Source: Triatoma infestans (Eukaryota; Arthropoda; Insecta; Hemiptera; Reduviidae). Taken from it: a stretch of DNA of 64,000 nt. Below the pieces are notes generated by a model, which worked only from the letters and a program-made list of their open reading frames with translations, made no database searches and was not told the origin of the DNA. A program made the translations under genes and the position numbers. Positions 1-10,491 of the stretch are shown one piece after another. Position 1 is the first letter of the stretch, and each line of letters starts with the position of its first letter. The stretch is from assembly GCA_011037195.1 (NCBI GenBank), contig JAAEAF010014740.1, forward strand, positions 39,992 through 103,991. Direction: 5' to 3'.

Positions 1-230
1 CCTGACCACAAACTGCCCCCCCATATACATATATAAAATAAATGACTTCATGTCATTAAACAATGACATCAAACAACTACTTGGGGCTGACAATTTCTCC
101 TGTAAGGCAACTGCAGCTAACATTCTTCTTACTACACACTCAATTGAACTCTATAGAGGTACCATGCATTATCTAATGACAAAAATTTGAGTACTTCACA
201 TACTAATTAAAAAAGGACAAGGCGTTTAGA

Positions 231-668
231 GTGGTTCTCCGCCACTTGCAATACTCAATTCCACCTCAGGAAATAAAAGAGGAAATACAGGCGAAAGGTT
301 TCAACGTCAGAAATGTAACCAACATCCGACACCCTAAAGAAAAGACACCACTTCCTCTCTTCTTCGTAGATCTGGAACCAGATACCAACAACAAAAATGT
401 GTTTAACGTTACTAGATTACTAAATACTATTGTTCAGGTAGAAGAACCGTACAAAACTAAAGAAATCGTCCAATGTAAGAGATGCCAACAATACGGGCGT
501 ACTGCCATATCTCTCCGAGATGCGTCAAGTGTGCAGGGCCACATCTTTGGGACCGGTGCACCAAAAACAATAGAGACTCTCCACCTACCTGCGCTAACTG
601 CTATGAAAATCATTCTTCCAAGTTCAGCGGTTGCGAAGTCCACAGGAATTAAAAAGAATCCGATATGA
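231..668 (+). pseudogene. Gag-like ORF1 fragment with broken zinc knuckle
   Basis: About 145 residues resembling the end of insect Jockey Gag proteins. The block PLPLFFVDLEP and the first half of a CCHC knuckle (QCKRCQQYG) are visible. Such proteins coat the retrotransposon RNA. After the first knuckle the frame is lost and the second Cys/His pair appears only in another frame, so the product would not be functional. The reading frame extends upstream of 231 through stops, so no true start can be chosen. Confidence 0.65.
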
Positions 669-899
669 AAAAGAATTAGCCAGAGGTCAAACAACAACGA
701 TTCCTATTCAGAAATCGCGAGGTCATACCCTTCCCATCCTTCTCCAAGTCCTCTCATCCAGATATAACAGGCGTCCTAAATTCCTTCTTTTAAAGGTTTG
801 AATCACTCCTCGCCCCTCTAGTTAATCTACTAAACACCCTAATTACCCAACTCCTTCCTCGCCTTAACCCATAATTCCTCTAACCCACTCGTCATTAAC

Positions 900-1555
900 C
901 ATCCTACTTTGGAACGCTAATGGTTTAACTTTCCTAAAAGAGACGAACTTGACACTTTACTCACGACAAACGTATTGACATAGCGCTACTTACTGAAACA
1001 CACTTTACTGGCAGATCGCACTTCTACATTACAGACTATCAAACATACAGGACTGACCACCCGGATGACACAGCCCATAGTGGCGCGGCAATCCTCGTAG
1101 TTAGAAACTCCCTGAAACACCACGTTCTCCCTCCTATTTCCACTGACTACCTTCAGTCCTCTGCAATTTCCTTATCAGCCCACCCACATAACTTCCACCT
1201 CGCTGCTGTATATTGTCCTCCTAACAAATCCATCTCCCAAGAACAATTTACCTCCTTTTTCAACACCCTTGGTCCTAGATTCCTCTCAGGTGGTGACTTC
1301 AACGCGAAGCACCAACATTGGGGATGTCGCGTAACGAACCCTCGTGGTCGAACTGTACTCAATGTCCTTCTCTCCAAAAATTACAGCATCGCATCACCTA
1401 ACCAACCTACCTGCTGGCCTACATCCCTTTCCAAACTTCCTGATATACTTGATTTCTTCATAATATCCCAGATATCACACTACTATGATATCTCAACTCT
1501 CACAGAACTCTCCTCAGACCACAGCCCTTTCCTAATTACCCGTCCTATTCCGAAA
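900..1555 (+). pseudogene. LINE apurinic-type endonuclease domain, frameshifted
   Basis: Translations in shifting + frames give the Jockey endonuclease series: ILLWNANGL, IALLTETHFTG, a FHLAAVYCPPN strand, SGGDFNAKHQHWGC and a terminal LSSDHSPFLIT. The GGDFNAKH and SDH boxes are the catalytic signatures of this endonuclease family, which nicks target DNA to prime reverse transcription. The domain runs directly into the RT block PKPNKP...SYRPISLLP, so the normal linker of roughly 200 residues has been lost. Frameshifts make it inactive. Confidence 0.7.
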
Positions 1556-1581
1556 CCTAATAAACCTCACCATCTTCCTAC

Positions 1582-2735
1582 ATCGTACCGCCCTATAAGT
1601 TTGTTGCCTGTTCTTGGCAAAATCCTTGAAAAACTCCTTCTTAAACACATCCTCCCTATAATTGAATCCTCCAATATTATACCAGACCACCAGTTTGGGT
1701 TCAGACGTCACCATTCTACAATACGACAGTGTCATCGCGTTGTTGACGCCATCGCATCCTCCCTTGAGAAGAAGGAATGTTGCTCGGGTGTTTTCCTCGA
1801 TGTGAGGCAAGCCTTCGATCGAGTATGGCACCCGGGTCTGCTCTGGAAACTTAAGGGCATCCTCCCGTTTACTTATTATCTTATCCTAAAGTCCTATTTG
1901 ACTGACCGTTACTTCCGGGTACAAGTCGGAACCTCAGTCTCTCCTATCCATAAAGCCGAAGCGGGCGTTCCGCAAGGCAGTATCCTTGGTCCCATCCTGT
2001 ACACAATATACACAGCAGATATCCCAACCCATCCAGAAACTGTTCTCCTTACCTATGCAGACGACACTGCAATTCTGTCCTCTCACCGAGACCCAGTAAT
2101 AGCACATAGAAATCTCCAAACCCATCTCTTCTCCTTAGAGAAATGGTTCAATAGATGGAATATCAAACTAAATGAAAATAAATCCCAAAATATTACGCCA
2201 CATCACTCTTCCACCAATCTATTACAATTTAATTCCTATCCCACCCACTAATGTCGTTCGCTACCTTGGGTTGTTCATAGACAAAAGATTAAACTGGACC
2301 CCTCACACACGACTGAAAAGAATTGAACTCAACAGACGCTATCGATTATTGAAACGACTACTGGACAACAGATCTAAACTGTCACTAGACAATAAAAGAC
2401 TGATTTATACCTCAATATTAAAACCCATCTGGACGTACGGCATTGAGCTATGGGGTTCAACAAAACGTTCCAACCTCCAAAGACTACAATCCCTTCAATC
2501 CAAAATCCTTCGCACCACCGTTAATGCTCCTTACTATGTTTCCAACCTAACCATACATAGAGACCTTGAAATTCCTTTCGTCAATCTAGCCGCCCGAACC
2601 CGGTATAAAAAATTCCATCAATCCCTGCAGTCCCATTTTAATCCTTTAGTCCGCCACCTATCCTCCCGCACTATTCCCGATAACCCTCCCAGGGTGTCTT
2701 GCGATTTCCTTTCTTCAAGCGATGAGAGCATTTAG
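1582..2735 (+). pseudogene. Reverse transcriptase of Jockey-like LINE, frameshifted
   Basis: The RT domain starts at SYRPISLLPVLGKILEKLL, with FGFRRHHST, the palm FLDVRQAFDRVW, GVPQGSILGP and LTYADDTAI in order. A frameshift near 2190-2250 moves the thumb (RYLGLFIDKRLNWTPH) and C-terminal part (ILKPIWTYGIELWG) to another frame. The catalytic YADD is intact but the enzyme is split. It continues without a gap from the endonuclease remnant upstream. Identification as LINE RT is secure; the exact clade is an inference from the motifs. Confidence 0.8.
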
Positions 2736-2893
2736 CTCAACTTATAGGGGTGCTACCGCTGGGTAGCTTCTCTCGTCGGAGAATGCGTGTGCGCGAGTGC
2801 GTGCATGCTTATGTAAAGTGCAGTGCTAGTGCTATCAGTGTTACTTATAGCGTAGAAAACGCTGGTGTAACAATCAATAAAAATAAAAAACTA

Positions 2894-3339
2894 ATGGAGG
2901 ATTCTTCTTGACCTTGACCGTTATGAATTTGGTTGAAGAGAATAGTGAAAATAAACAGTAGTAAATATTAGAAAATTAAACAACTACACTGCCAACGTTA
3001 CGACAAATATATTGTTTCTTTTAAAATAATAATATCTTTAAAAATATAATGTTTAAAACAGAACACTAACATCGAACAATGTAATAAACAAAATAATGAG
3101 AGGAAAGATGAATTAATTTTTGAAAATTATTATAATTTTTTATAACAAATTATGCTGATGTTTGTTTTAAAGTTTTTGCACTTATTAGTTTGTTTATTAA
3201 ATTGTTCAATATTAAGGGTCATGTTTTAAATATTATATTTTTTTCATGCCTTGAAAAAGACAATATATTTGTCGAAACGTTGGCAACATATTATCTTCTA
3301 ACTAACGCCGAAGCTTTCTATTCTCTTCTGCTAAATAGA
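2894..3339. other. AT-rich spacer without a gene; hammerhead-like motif
   Basis: No coding region is supportable here. The only structured element I see is at about 3246-3285, where a short stem (GACAA/TTGTC) sits between a CTTGAAAAA box and GAAACGTTGG. A comparable layout recurs in the dispersed element at 32929-33243. The rest is A/T-rich sequence following the LINE tail. Confidence 0.4.
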
Positions 3340-4330
3340 TTTTTTTTTTTTTTTATAGTGATACAGCGGACTGCGGCCAAAAGCGGTCTATTGTGCCAAC
3401 CCACTGGTGCCAAGGGCCTACCCTATAGCACCCCTTCCAGGTTAAGATCTTTGAGGAATCTCAGGATCTGGGAAAGTTCTGGGGAGGATATATCTTCCTT
3501 CTCTGCTTTGTAACTACTCAGGATCCAAATAATCTATGATAAATTACGAGTTGTTTTGGAGTACCCTCCATCACCACACAGGTGTTATCGTATTTTAGAT
3601 CCAGCTACTTCAGGTGCCCCCTGACTCTTCAAAGGTATGAGAGCAAACCTGTCACCATTCGAAACCTGTTTATATATGCACCGATGCACGCTTCAGATCT
3701 TTTCTGGTTGTAATTGGCCTCTCAGATAGCTTGCATCAGTCCTGTGAGGATTTTCCAGAGCTGTGCTCTTTTCACTTCCTCTTCCTTTCTGAGTTCTTCC
3801 CGTAGAGACTGGTCATTTATTTCATAGAAGGGTTCAGGTCTCAAAAAGGGAGATGAAGCGTCTTTCCAGACCAGGTTGTCGGCCATCTCATTTCCTTACA
3901 TGCCAGCATACCCTGGCACCAAAAATAGGGTAACATTATTCCTCCTGCCAGGTCATTGAGTTTGCTTTAATGGCAGCCTGGCTATCGGATAGGATTACAT
4001 TCTCCTAATTCCGATATATCCATGCAAGGTTAAACTGGACGCAATTTCAAATAGAGCGAATTTTCGCTTGGAAGGTACTGGGATACTTGCAAATAGGGTC
4101 CGAGAATCTCGTCCTCAGTCCAGACATTCCGGCTCCAGTTCACTCGGGAGTCTTTGACCCATTCTTATATAATAGCACGGGATGCCGTTTAATACTAGCC
4201 AGAGCGAATCCAGTGCTAGTACATTGGATACACCCTTGGATACACCCTTGACCCTTTTAATACACAGCTTCGGAGAAAGTGTTTTCTGGATCTAATTCGG
4301 ATCCATCCAAATGTCAGCATAATTAATAAT
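3340..4330 (-). mobile_element. LINE 3' fragment with RNase H-like remnant
   Basis: On the minus strand this starts near 4330 and ends in a poly(A) tail, seen as about 14 T at 3341-3354. Interrupted translation gives VTLFLVPGYAGM.GNEMADNL, the C-terminal part of a LINE RNase H domain (VPGHxGIxGNExAD in intact families), then a Cys-poor tail. Many stops. A sister fragment is at 24478-25100, and a shorter, deleted one at about 34180-34370. The upstream RT is absent, so this is a 5'-truncated insertion. Confidence 0.65.
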
Positions 4331-4414
4331 AGCACTTTGTACTACCACGAGAAAAATAAAAAATGTTTAAGAAGTAATTATATAATATCTAAAATGTTTC
4401 TTAAATGTAAGTTT

Positions 4415-4650
4415 TGGGGGGTGGGAATAGCTAAGTGGTTAGCGCGATAGACTCCCAAGCGGAGGTCCCGGGTTCGAGTCCAGTGATACCGTTAGATTTT
4501 TTCTTCCTAGGAGCCTTTACAGCTCACTGTTCGGTGATGGACAGTGTTGGCTGTAGTGAGAGAACACTGTCCGAAGGCCAGCAGTGCACTGAGAAGTCTC
4601 CGGGCGCTTATGACCATAGATGTTGAAGCACCTTAAATTAAAAAAAAGAA
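4415..4650 (+). mobile_element. tRNA-headed SINE, copy 1
   Basis: The head has a pol III A box (TAGCTAAGTGG) and B box (GGTTCGAGTCC) spaced as in a tRNA, then a family body (TTTTTTCTTCCTAGGAGCC, GTGATGGACAGTGTTG, GCAGTGCACTGAGAAG) and an A-rich tail. It is flanked by imperfect copies of GTAAGTTT/GTAAGATT (4407-4414 and 4651-4658). The paralogous stretch near 34420 lacks the insertion, which confirms the boundaries. It is a non-autonomous retroelement, not a tRNA gene: the body and tail follow the head and the 3' acceptor stem is missing. Confidence 0.85.
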
Positions 4651-4756
4651 GTAAGATTTACTATGGCTATCTTTATTTATTCATGTTCTATCATATAAAA
4701 TATCAATATATTAATTTGTCATGTTAATTACAGAAATTAATTAATTTTGTCACGTT

Positions 4757-6018
4757 AATTTTTATAGAAACTTGGCTGGACGAGAATTTTACTAGTAGTG
4801 AAATTTTAAATTCCGAGTTTAATATTCATAGACAAGATAGAAACTTGTCTTTGGCTAATAAGACTAGAGGAGGAGGTGTGCTAGTGGCTGTTAATTCTAC
4901 GCTGCATTCATTTCGAATACCCTTTGTTAATAACAACCTTTTGAACAATTGTGGGTCTTTGTTAGACTTGGCGTGAGCAGTCACATTTTTGGTGCAGTCT
5001 ATTTCCCACCTATTTCTTGTTTGGAATATTATATTTCTTTTCTATCGACTGCGGAGACACTTATTGACTCATACTCTAATGCTTCTGTTCATATTTAAGG
5101 TGATTTCAATCTTAGAGGTTATAGGGATTTTGTGCTGAGTGGAGATGTCTCGCAGCCGAATATTAATAAATGGTGAGCTTTTTCTGATGGCTGTTGGGAA
5201 TGGATGGAATTTGTTGGGTTTGACTCAGTGTAATGATGAACTCAATTGTGATGGGTTCTTTTGGATTGAGTACTGTCTTCAGTGCTCATCACTGTTTCTA
5301 CAGATGCTGATCCTCTTCTGCCTGTGGATGTGTATCATCCACCTTTATTAACTGACATTCGATATGAATCTAGTATAATCCACTTAAAAAGGGAATCCTA
5401 TTTTAACTTTAATAAGACCAACTACACTGATGTAAATGATTTCTTTTTGTCTGTGAAATGGGACAAAGTTTTGAAGTCTGATGATGTTAATACTAATTTA
5501 GGGATTTTCCACAAACTTCTTAATGAAGTTAAATTGCGATATATACCTAAATATAGCTTGGTGAGCATGGCTATCCTGTATGGTTTTCTAAAGAAATAAT
5601 TCAGCTTTTAAGGAAGAAGAGAAAATTACATAACAGGTATAAGAAATCTCAGACTACTTTTGTTTATGCTGCCTTCTCGGATGTCAGAGCTGAGTGTAAG
5701 ATTAAAATCAAGGAAGCCTACAAACGTTCCTTCTGCAAACGATCTGGCCATTTACTTCAAGTTAATTGCAAGGCCTTTTGGAAATTTATTAAAAATAAGA
5801 AGAAAGAAGTTCCTCTACCATCCGTCCTTGCTTTTGAGGGTTCTCCGATAGACAACCAGAGATTGCTGTCTGACAAATTTGTTGATTTCTTCCAGTCAGT
5901 ATTTACAAAAAATTCTAACATAAGTTAGAATCTCAATTCTTTTCGTCTACCTCTACGCTCTCCTGCATCCCAGTTTCTGAAACAGAAGTTTTCAGCATAC
6001 ATTTGCGCAATATACATT
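4757..6018 (+). mobile_element. CR1-like LINE fragment: endonuclease and linker
   Basis: Frameshifted + strand translation gives the endonuclease start ETWLDENFTSSEI, RGGGVLVAVNS, then a long linker with PVWFSKEIIQLLRKKRK and LLSDKFVDFFQSVF, all usual just before the RT of CR1-type LINEs. No RT follows. The sequence runs into the inverted-repeat transposon at 6021. It may belong to the same family as the RT at 12200-13880, but the two pieces do not overlap, so this is only a guess. It encodes no working protein. Confidence 0.65.
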
Positions 6019-6526
6019 TACAGTGTGTCCCATTTAAGCGGGCCCCTTTTGAAATAACTCTTAAACGGAGAAAGATAACAAAAAAGTGAACATAACGTTT
6101 GCTGAAGTATTTGCGCTCTAGTTTATGATGGTGTAAATGTTATTTGCTTTTATTGCCGCCTTACACCTTAAATCGGTGATTGAAAGTGGCGATGCCCTTT
6201 TGACTTCTACTTTTTACGACTGTAATGAAAACTACTTAAAAAATGAAGAATAATGCAGTTAATTCCACTTCAATATTTTAAACCGTTGCCGAGATATCGG
6301 ATCATAAAAATTCAATTTCGTCTTTTTTTTCTGTTTCTTTGTTTTGTAAACTAAAATTAAAAGGGGATTTTCTTATTAACTTCTAATAAATAAGAGAGTT
6401 CAAATGCTGATAAAACTTAATACTTATTTTAGAACCACAAGGGACTTAAAAATCAGGTAAAACATCATTAAAAGAAAACAATATTCCAGTTTATTTACTA
6501 AAATCTATAAAAAAAATATTTCCTAT

Positions 6527-6780
6527 TTATTCAAAATGACCTCCTCGGCTTAACCGGCACAAGTGAAGTCGCTGCCCAACAGATAAAGTTGCTAACCGTA
6601 TCATGTCTGCCGGTATTGCTAAGCAGGTTTGGATTAAGTCTTCTCTATGCTTCTGGAGTTGTTGGTTCTCTGACATAAATTTTTTCTTTGAGATATGCCC
6701 AAAGATAAAATTCAAGAGGGGTTAAATCTGGCGATCTGGAAGGCCAGCTTTCCGCTCCCTATCTACCGATCCAGCGGCTA
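6527..6780 (-). pseudogene. C-terminal fragment of an IS630/Tc1-mariner-like transposase
   Basis: Minus-strand translation, with breaks, gives ISRWIGR, WPSRSPDLTPLEFYLWAYLK and, after an in-frame stop, REDLIQTCLAIPADMIR and ending RGGHFE. In the insect transposase family that ends GGHFE, SPDLTPLDF holds the third catalytic acid; here it reads Glu (PLEF). The cut-and-paste enzyme would act on the inverted repeats around it. Just beyond, 6805-6862 repeats part of the same coding stretch in the opposite orientation, making a partial palindrome. The fragment is dead. Confidence 0.7.
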
Positions 6781-6863
6781 ATGAACATCTCATTCACTTT
6801 ACTCCTCGCCAGATCCAAACCTGCTTAGCAATTCCGGCAGACGTAATACGGAAGGTTCATCTG

Positions 6864-9360
6864 TTGGGCAAAATTTCAAATTAAAGCACGCTCCAGGCTA
6901 CTGTAACTAGCGCATAGCGCCAAAACTGGTGCCTATGGCCACTTAGTCTTGCCTAAATAGTAGGCAAGTTACCATCCCTGCCACGTGGAGGCGGACCTCT
7001 ACATATCCGTCTATACTAGCGCATTACCGCTACTTCACGACCAAACTCAACAAAGACTTTATAATTTATAGCACTTTTCATCAACTATTTACAATCTCCC
7101 GGCCAGTTCTCTCCCCTCCTTTTCAGGTTGAATTCCATATGGATCCTTGCCTCGTCGAGTAGAGGACATCGGAAGAGAACGTAATGCACTGTGTCCCGTT
7201 CGGGGAATCTTTCAAACCCAGCTCATGGAGCTTAGATTGAACTCTCCGTGACCAATGAAATATTGCGTTACGGTTTGGGACAGTTCCAGCCATCGAATCG
7301 ACAGTCTGTAATGCAAATTCGGGAAGAGCTCTTATGCAATTCTGCCTGTCTCTGCCTCATCCCAGCGTCTTTGCCACTTCCCAATCACGTGCCCTCGGAT
7401 CTTTTTCTTTGCAAGAGCAGGAGGCGTCTGACTGGTCAGCTCCTCACCTTCAAGGACAATCATTACCCCTTTTTTATACTTGTAGGTAGGGGCCCTCATC
7501 TCTACAAAGAGATCAAGCGGCAACACACCAGCGACCACCGGTAAGGAGACCGTGGATGATGTCGCATAGGCCCTTGTTACGGAGGACAAAATGGCTCTTT
7601 GCATTCGCAATTGAATGCCCCTGTACGACTGCCAAGCTTGTCAGCCCAACAGGCAGCTGCGTACGCTGTAACATTCTCTATTACGCCCCTATAGATGGTT
7701 AAGGCCACGCCAGTCTTCAAACCCCACTCACCAAGGACTACTCTTTTTATTCCCTGGTGCAAGTTGAGACATCTGGAGGCAACCCACTGAATTTGGGGCT
7801 TAAATGAAAGCTTCCAATCCAGCAGTACGCCCAGGTACTCAAACTGGGTCACGTGGACTATTCTGTATCGTCCACCCTAATCCAGGGAAGACGACTGGGA
7901 TGGAGTTTGCCTTTCATTTGCATCACTTTAGACTTCTCGAACGAAATCTGCAGCTTCTCTCCCTGACACCAATTCTTTATTCGGGTCACTACAGCGCTAG
8001 CACGCTGCTCTAACTCCCGACGAGAATCACCATGGACGATTATTGCAAGGTTATCAGCGTATGCAACCGAAACACAATAATCTATATTCTCAATATGCTC
8101 TAACAATTCATCCATAACTAGGTTCCACAGGAAGGGCCCAACACCGAGACCTGTGGACAATCTTTAGTTATGGCTTTGAAATCTCGCCGGCCTGAGTCAT
8201 TAGCACCGCTACCCTTTGGGCGAAGTAGCTTTGAATCAATTTCAGAAGATTCGGTGTACAATCTCTTCTTATGAGTGACTCCAAAACAATTGGCCACCAG
8301 ACATTGTCAAAGGCCCTACTATGCACAGGAATACTGTGAGAACGTATTTGTGCCCACTGCCCCGCAACAATTCCAGGATTTTCGATATCGCATCTGTCGT
8401 CGATCGTCCTGATACATCCAGAGCAGGTGACTCATAGGCTGCTTCGCGACGACTTATTTGCGAATGAGTGTCGTCCTGAGGGTTATCGTCAGGGAGGAGT
8501 ACTTTCAGTAAGTGCTGAGTTGACTCTTTCCAGGACCCAGCAACCGATACTCCGTCTATATTTAGACTTGCTAGTATCAGGTGTGTCTTCATCTTACTTG
8601 ACTGCACCTTGTACACAATACCCCATGGATCTCTATTGCCTTCTGATTCCACGAACTCCCGCCAGCTTGAGGTCTTGGCCTGCGACACCATCTTTTTATA
8701 TTGCCTTCGGGCACCCCGATAAATATCTAAGTATCTTTGACAGGATTCCTCATTCTATTCCCGTTGGTACTGTCTTCGCTTCCTGGCTACTTCTTTTTTG
8801 GCTGCTGTTAGCTCCCGTGTCCACCAAGGAACACGGCGCGTGCGACTAGGGGTATTTTCTTTAAAGCCTCCCCACTTACGCCCGCTATTGCCTCAGTCAG
8901 CTCCGTGACCGCCTTATCAACACCAGCAATGGTATCCTCTTGGACATGTTTGGGAGCAATACTGCGCTGAAGGAGGGTTTTATATCTTTCCCAGTCAACG
9001 TGTTTGACTGAGTACCTTTCCAGACCCTCTTAGGTGGGACATGGCTTGGTGTCCCAGGCAGCTTTGAAAAGGATCGCCCTGTGATCACCAGTCACCCAGT
9101 CTACCACCTTCTAACCATGAACCCTGTCAACAGCAGAAGCTGTACACAAGGTAACATCCAGGTTGTGCTCAGCGCAGTTTCCATTTCCTATATATGTCTT
9201 TAAGAGTCCAGTCACGTTCACGACGCACAGATCATTAAAGACAATGCACTGCTCGAAGTGCCTGCCTCTATCATCCAAAGCGTCATCGTGCCACATGGGT
9301 GACCATGCATTTATGTCAGCGGCCACAATTATCTTTTTTCCCCTATTTTCTTGCAAGAGC
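6864..9360 (-). mobile_element. R1-clade LINE fragment nested in the DNA transposon
   Basis: Minus-strand matches to the longer copy at 17751-20870 cover the endonuclease (IIVAADINAWSPMWHDDALD), linker, RT (VGPFLWNLVMDELLEHIEN and YADN at the active site in place of YADD), thumb and 3' UTR (GGCGCTATGCGC). It is truncated at the 5' side near 9360, where it meets transposon sequence. Frameshifts and stops are frequent. R1-clade elements encode an endonuclease and RT for target-primed insertion. Many R1 elements are restricted to 28S rDNA, but nothing here resembles rDNA. Confidence 0.8.
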
Positions 9361-9619
9361 CGAGCCGTCTTATTTATTAGAAAATGTATTCTTCATTTGT
9401 TAAGTAGTTTTCAATATAGTAGTAAAAAGTGGGGATCAAAATGAAATCGCCACATTCAATCACCGATTTAAGGCGTAAGGCGGCAATAAAATCAAATAAC
9501 ATAACACCATCATAAACTAGAGCGCAAATACTTCAACAAACATTATGTTCACTTTTTTGATATCTTCCTTCGTTTAAGAATTATTTCAAAAGTGGCTCGT
9601 TTATATGGGGCACCCTGTA

Positions 9620-10245
9620 TATTGTATGTTTCTGCAGTTGAGTCATTCTAGTAACATGATTGTTTTATACGACTGATTATAATTATAATTACTGTTTTAG
9701 TTGTAGAAAGCATTATTATATTGTGGTATATTTATATTATGATATTATTGATTGTATAAGCAACAGACAAACTTCTTGCTATAAAGGTGTATCCTTTAAA
9801 AGCAATAAATAAATACAAATACAATACAAAAAACAACAAGTAAAGTTATTATTTGAATTTCACTTGTTGTTTACCAAAGATGGCAGCTTTATTTATGTAA
9901 ATTTGTTTCTATAAATATTTAGCTAAATGTATAAACATGCATTTTAATGATATTTTCAATGTTAATGATCAGAGTTTTGCTTTTTTTTCTTTTTTTTAAT
10001 TAGTGCATTAAATATTTATGTAATTACTGTTGTTAAATAACTACGGTCATATGACTCACCTATTAACTCATGGCTATCTGTCATTAAAATAAAAAAAACC
10101 ATCATTACTTTTAGCCTACACTTGTAAAGGCTTTATTTCTACTAATGAATTGACATAACCTCTTTATCGATATATTAAAAACAGTATAAATTCAATAAGT
10201 TATAGACTAATTCGACATATAAAATAAAAATTTAATTCATTTCTT
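9620..10245. other. AT-rich spacer and 5' flank of SULT copy A
   Basis: No ORF of note. From about 10060 to 10245 the sequence is shared with the 5' flanks of copies B, C, D and E (ACTCATGG, TTTTAGCCTACACTTGTAAA, CTTTATCGATAT). It therefore belongs to the duplicated SULT unit and probably holds its promoter and 5' UTR. The part nearer 9620 may be the 3' tail of a LINE (repeated AAATAAATA near 9815), but I cannot confirm this. Confidence 0.45.
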
Positions 10246-10259
10246 TTTGTACAGGAGTT

Positions 10260-10491
10260 TTTTTTTTTTAATTTAAGGCGCTTCAACATCTATGGTCATT
10301 AGCGGCCGGAACCTTCTCAGTGCACTGCCGGCCTCCGGACAGTATTCTCTCACTACAGACAACACTGTCCATCACCGAACAGTGAACTATAGAGGCTCCT
10401 AGGAAGAAAAAATCTAAGGGTAGCACTGGACTCGTACCCGAGACCTCCGCGTGGGAGTCCAACGCGCTAACCACTTAGCTAATCCCTCCGC
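10260..10491 (-). mobile_element. tRNA-headed SINE, copy 2, with 14-bp target duplication
   Basis: Reverse-orientation member of the SINE family. The poly(A) tail is the T run at 10258-10269, and the A box (TAGCTAAGTGG) and B box lie at the right end. It is bracketed by TTTGTACAGGAGTT at 10246-10259 and 10492-10505, an exact 14-bp target duplication. The duplicated target contains the conserved splice-acceptor-like TTTGTACAG just upstream of the SULT start codon, so copy A now has that signal twice with the SINE between. Confidence 0.93.

Larger units (their letters stand above)
1..2893 (+). mobile_element. Jockey-like non-LTR retrotransposon (LINE), 5' end outside window
   Basis: A degenerate LINE in the order gag-like ORF1 (about 1-668), endonuclease (about 900-1550) and reverse transcriptase (about 1555-2735), then a short 3' UTR ending in an A-rich AATAAAAATAAA tail near 2890. 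The RT carries the finger motif SYRPISLLP, palm motif FLDVRQAFDRVW, GVPQGSILGP and the catalytic YADD box, as in the Jockey group. Several frameshifts and stops show it is dead. The linker normally separating endonuclease and RT is missing near 1545-1555, so this is an internally deleted copy. A related, more decayed copy lies at 58681-59640 on the other strand. The group assignment rests on motifs, not on a tree. Confidence 0.85.
6021..9617. mobile_element. TA-flanked DNA transposon with ~230-bp terminal inverted repeats
   Basis: The left end (CAGTGTGTCCCATTTAA from 6021) and the right end (reverse complement CAGGGTGCCCCATATAA to 9617) stay alignable for about 230 bp, to roughly 6252 and 9386. 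Both are flanked by TA (6019-6020 and 9618-9619), the target of the IS630-Tc1-mariner superfamily. Inside the left end are transposase remnants on the minus strand. The remainder is an R1-clade LINE inserted later (6864-9360). It is non-autonomous now. The long repeats and the TA duplication are direct observations; superfamily placement also uses the transposase remnant. Confidence 0.8.

Noticed and set aside
4435..4626. 63-codon ORF over the SINE, repeated at 10283-10474 (-)
   Set aside because: The similar translations come from the shared SINE body, not from a conserved protein. Other SINE copies lack the frame.
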